The notes under the pieces were generated by a model. The model saw only the letters and a list, made by a program, of their open reading frames with translations, was not told the origin of the DNA and ran no database searches. 45,540 nucleotides of DNA from an uncultured Collinsella sp. (GTDB taxonomy: Bacteria > Actinomycetota > Coriobacteriia > Coriobacteriales > Coriobacteriaceae), in NCBI GenBank assembly GCA_958427145.1, contig CAUAAZ010000016.1:1-45540 (forward strand), given 5' to 3'. Shown one piece after another: positions 44,133 to 45,540 of this stretch (positions are counted from its first letter, which is position 1; each line of letters starts with the position of its first letter). A program made the translations under genes and the position numbers.

Positions 44133-45122
44133 CTATGCTTGAGCGGCCAGTTCGGCCTTAGCTTTCTTCAACATGGCGTCGAGATCCTCGGAGGAATCCG
44201 AAGGAACCTTGCGGACCTCGAACTTGACGCCCTTGGCCTTGAGGGCCTCGAGAGTCTTAACGTCATCATCGCCCATAGCGACGGCGTTGGTGACGACGAC
44301 CTTGCCCTTGGAGTGAGCCATGGAACCGATGTTGACTTCCTTGATGTCGACACCGGCCTCGATGGCCTTGAGCAGATCCTGCGGGTTCTCAAAGAGCAGC
44401 ATGGCCTTGGTGTCACCAAAGCGCGTGTCCTTGACGACCTCGGCCATCTTCTTGATGGGCACGACGTTGGCATGGACTCCCGGAGGGGCAGCCTGCTCGA
44501 TCATGGTCTTGCGGAGCTCGTCGTGAGCAACGCCGTCGGAAACCACGATGATGCGGTTGGGGTTGATCTGCTTGGTCCACGTGGTAGCCACCTGGCCATG
44601 CAGCAGACGGGTGTCGATACGGACGTGGGCAATCTTGATGTGCCCGTCGCCGATGACCGTTCCCGGAGGGATGGCGCCTGCAGGAGCAGCGGCGGCCGCA
44701 GCCGGCTTCTTCTCCTCGGGCTCCAGAGACTCGGGCTTGACGCGCACGCCAGCCTTAGCCTCAGTCACGAGATGTTTTGCGATCGCATGTGCAGTGTTCT
44801 TTGCGTCAAAGCGCTGCGAATATGCCTCGATGAGCATAGGCAGGTTGACACCGGTGACGATAGCCCAGGAATCGTGGCCCTCGATGAGCCCGCTGATCTG
44901 GTTGAACGGCGTGCCGCCCCACAGATCAACGAGGAAGAGCACCTGCTCCTGGTCTTCGAAGGAAGCGATTGCTTCCTCGACCTTGGCACGGAAGTCGTCG
45001 GGGCCCATGCTCGGCTCGAGCGAGACCACGGCAACAGACGGCTGATCGCCAAAGACCATCGAGCCCGTCTGCTTGATTCCAGCTGCCAAGTCCCCGTGGC
45101 TAGCAAGAACAATACTTACCAT
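44133..45122 (-). CDS. manX: Mannose-family PTS cytoplasmic component IIAB
   Basis: A 329-aa fused IIA-IIB protein that passes phosphate from HPr to the incoming sugar. The IIA domain (1-125) has the phospho-acceptor His9 in LASHGD. An Ala/Pro linker (about 135-155) leads to the IIB domain (about 160-320) with phospho-acceptor His175 in RIDTRLLHGQVATTW. The ATG at 45122 is preceded by AGGAGG at seven bases; a GTG one codon earlier is possible. It is the first gene of the PTS operon, with an AT-rich upstream region that should hold the promoter. Confidence 0.94.
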   Translation of the reverse strand: MVSIVLASHGDLAAGIKQTGSMVFGDQPSVAVVSLEPSMGPDDFRAKVEEAIASFEDQEQVLFLVDLWGGTPFNQISGLIEGHDSWAIVTGVNLPMLIEAYSQRFDAKNTAHAIAKHLVTEAKAGVRVKPESLEPEEKKPAAAAAAPAGAIPPGTVIGDGHIKIAHVRIDTRLLHGQVATTWTKQINPNRIIVVSDGVAHDELRKTMIEQAAPPGVHANVVPIKKMAEVVKDTRFGDTKAMLLFENPQDLLKAIEAGVDIKEVNIGSMAHSKGKVVVTNAVAMGDDDVKTLEALKAKGVKFEVRKVPSDSSEDLDAMLKKAKAELAAQA

Positions 45123-45450
45123 CACATAACCTCCTTTTTGTCTACGTATTTCCTACACGACATGAAAGGAGTATACCTGTTTGGATTGTGGAATTATAGC
45201 TGAATCCGCAAAAGGTTGGATTATTTGTTTAAACGTCTAAGTTTGTTACAAGTTGATTACGTTACTGCTTTTTGACTCATTACACGACAAGGCGTCGCTC
45301 ATCAAGCCATGCCTTTTACAGATACAAGCAGGCTGTTCATTAATATCGATTTTAGGCAAGCGCGAATGCGCTTGTACTGCCGCCATTTTGTTTAAACAGA
45401 CATGGCTTGACTTTTTTCGTGACTTATGGTTTACGAAACCACTCAAAATA
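45123..45450 (-). promoter_or_regulatory. AT-rich upstream region of the PTS operon
   Basis: This region holds no gene I can support. On the minus strand TATAAT (45198-45193) and TATACT (45175-45170) are candidate -10 boxes for the PTS operon, but neither has a clear -35 box. GTTTAAAC palindromes lie near 45228-45235 and 45389-45396. I see no sigma-54 pattern, although many mannose PTS operons in Firmicutes use that factor. Confidence 0.35.
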
Positions 45451-45540
45451 GTTGCGGTGGAATAGTTCTTGTTTAAGAGCCAGAAGGGGGTGCGGACGAT
45501 TTCTTGGACCGCGCCTAGGCGTATCCAAGCTTCCTGCGGT
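45451..45540. repeat. GTTGCGGTG-type repeat, copy 3 (single arm to window edge)
   Basis: GTTGCGGTGGAATAGTTCTT, continuing into GTTTA, matches the left arm of copy 1 at 5693 with two differences. The matching right arm is not seen before the window ends, so it is either off the edge or missing. Confidence 0.7.

Noticed and set aside
43266..45203. A long plus-strand open frame opposite the PTS genes
   Set aside because: It is antisense to manX, manY and manZ, has no family pattern, and is biased in composition as expected for a shadow frame.
45123..45450. Sigma-54 promoter for the PTS operon
   Set aside because: No TGGC-N-TTGC spacing pattern is visible, and no sigma-54 activator gene lies in the window.

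Overview
The window looks like a chromosomal segment of a gut Coriobacteriia species, most likely Collinsella or a close relative. This is inferred from gene content and high-GC codon use, not from a marker gene. The actinobacterial signal is the FhaA-FhaB-PP2C-SEDS/PBP-PknB envelope cluster. The anaerobic, fermentative signal is a one-chain pyruvate:ferredoxin oxidoreductase, a carbamate kinase and a mannose-type PTS. There is no rRNA and no clear transposase or phage gene. One tRNA gene, tRNA-Arg(CCT), is present.

Layout. 1-9,000 (minus strand): a YfcE-type phosphodiesterase; a glycosyltransferase coupled to a LytS-like histidine kinase and LytTR regulator; an Atg22/UMF1-like MFS transporter; a zinc-dependent phospholipase C-like protein; and a second, paralogous LytS/LytTR pair. 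9,000-14,500: an amidohydrolase with an APC amino-acid permease (minus), a C39-like cysteine peptidase (plus), and carbamate kinase arcC (minus). 14,500-17,700: an AT-rich divergent intergenic region, a DUF3830-like protein with a small unknown protein, and an AAA/DUF4143 ATPase with atypical base composition preceded by three phased direct repeats. 17,800-21,500: nifJ, separated from the convergent ATPase gene by a 125-base nested inverted repeat. 21,900-25,700: a three-gene unit of anchored protein, membrane Ser/Thr kinase and FHA protein. 25,900-30,200: recR, ybaB and dnaX, with an unrelated small membrane-protein gene on the opposite strand between ybaB and dnaX. 30,200-41,200 (plus): a YcxB-like protein and the envelope signalling cluster, which holds an in-frame fusion of a SEDS glycosyltransferase to a class B PBP. 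41,200-41,830: terminator, tRNA-Arg, tRNA-derived repeats and an array of alternating inverted repeats. 41,840-45,122 (minus): DUF956 protein and mannose-family PTS IID, IIC and IIAB.

How the genes work together. The 31-41 kb cluster should link phosphorylation to wall growth: PknB, with four PASTA repeats outside the cell, and a second membrane kinase phosphorylate targets read by the FHA proteins. The PP2C enzyme removes phosphate, and the SEDS-PBP fusion polymerises and cross-links glycan. The 22-25.7 kb unit looks like a second, less familiar kinase/FHA circuit. The PTS, PFOR, arcC and permease/amidohydrolase genes support sugar and amino-acid fermentation.

The most unusual non-coding signals are the seven-unit alternating repeat array at 41,618-41,817, the three 18-base direct repeats before the ATPase, the 29-bp perfect inverted repeat around the nifJ terminator, a dispersed GTTGCGGTG-type hairpin family, and tRNA-Arg fragments beside the intact tRNA gene.
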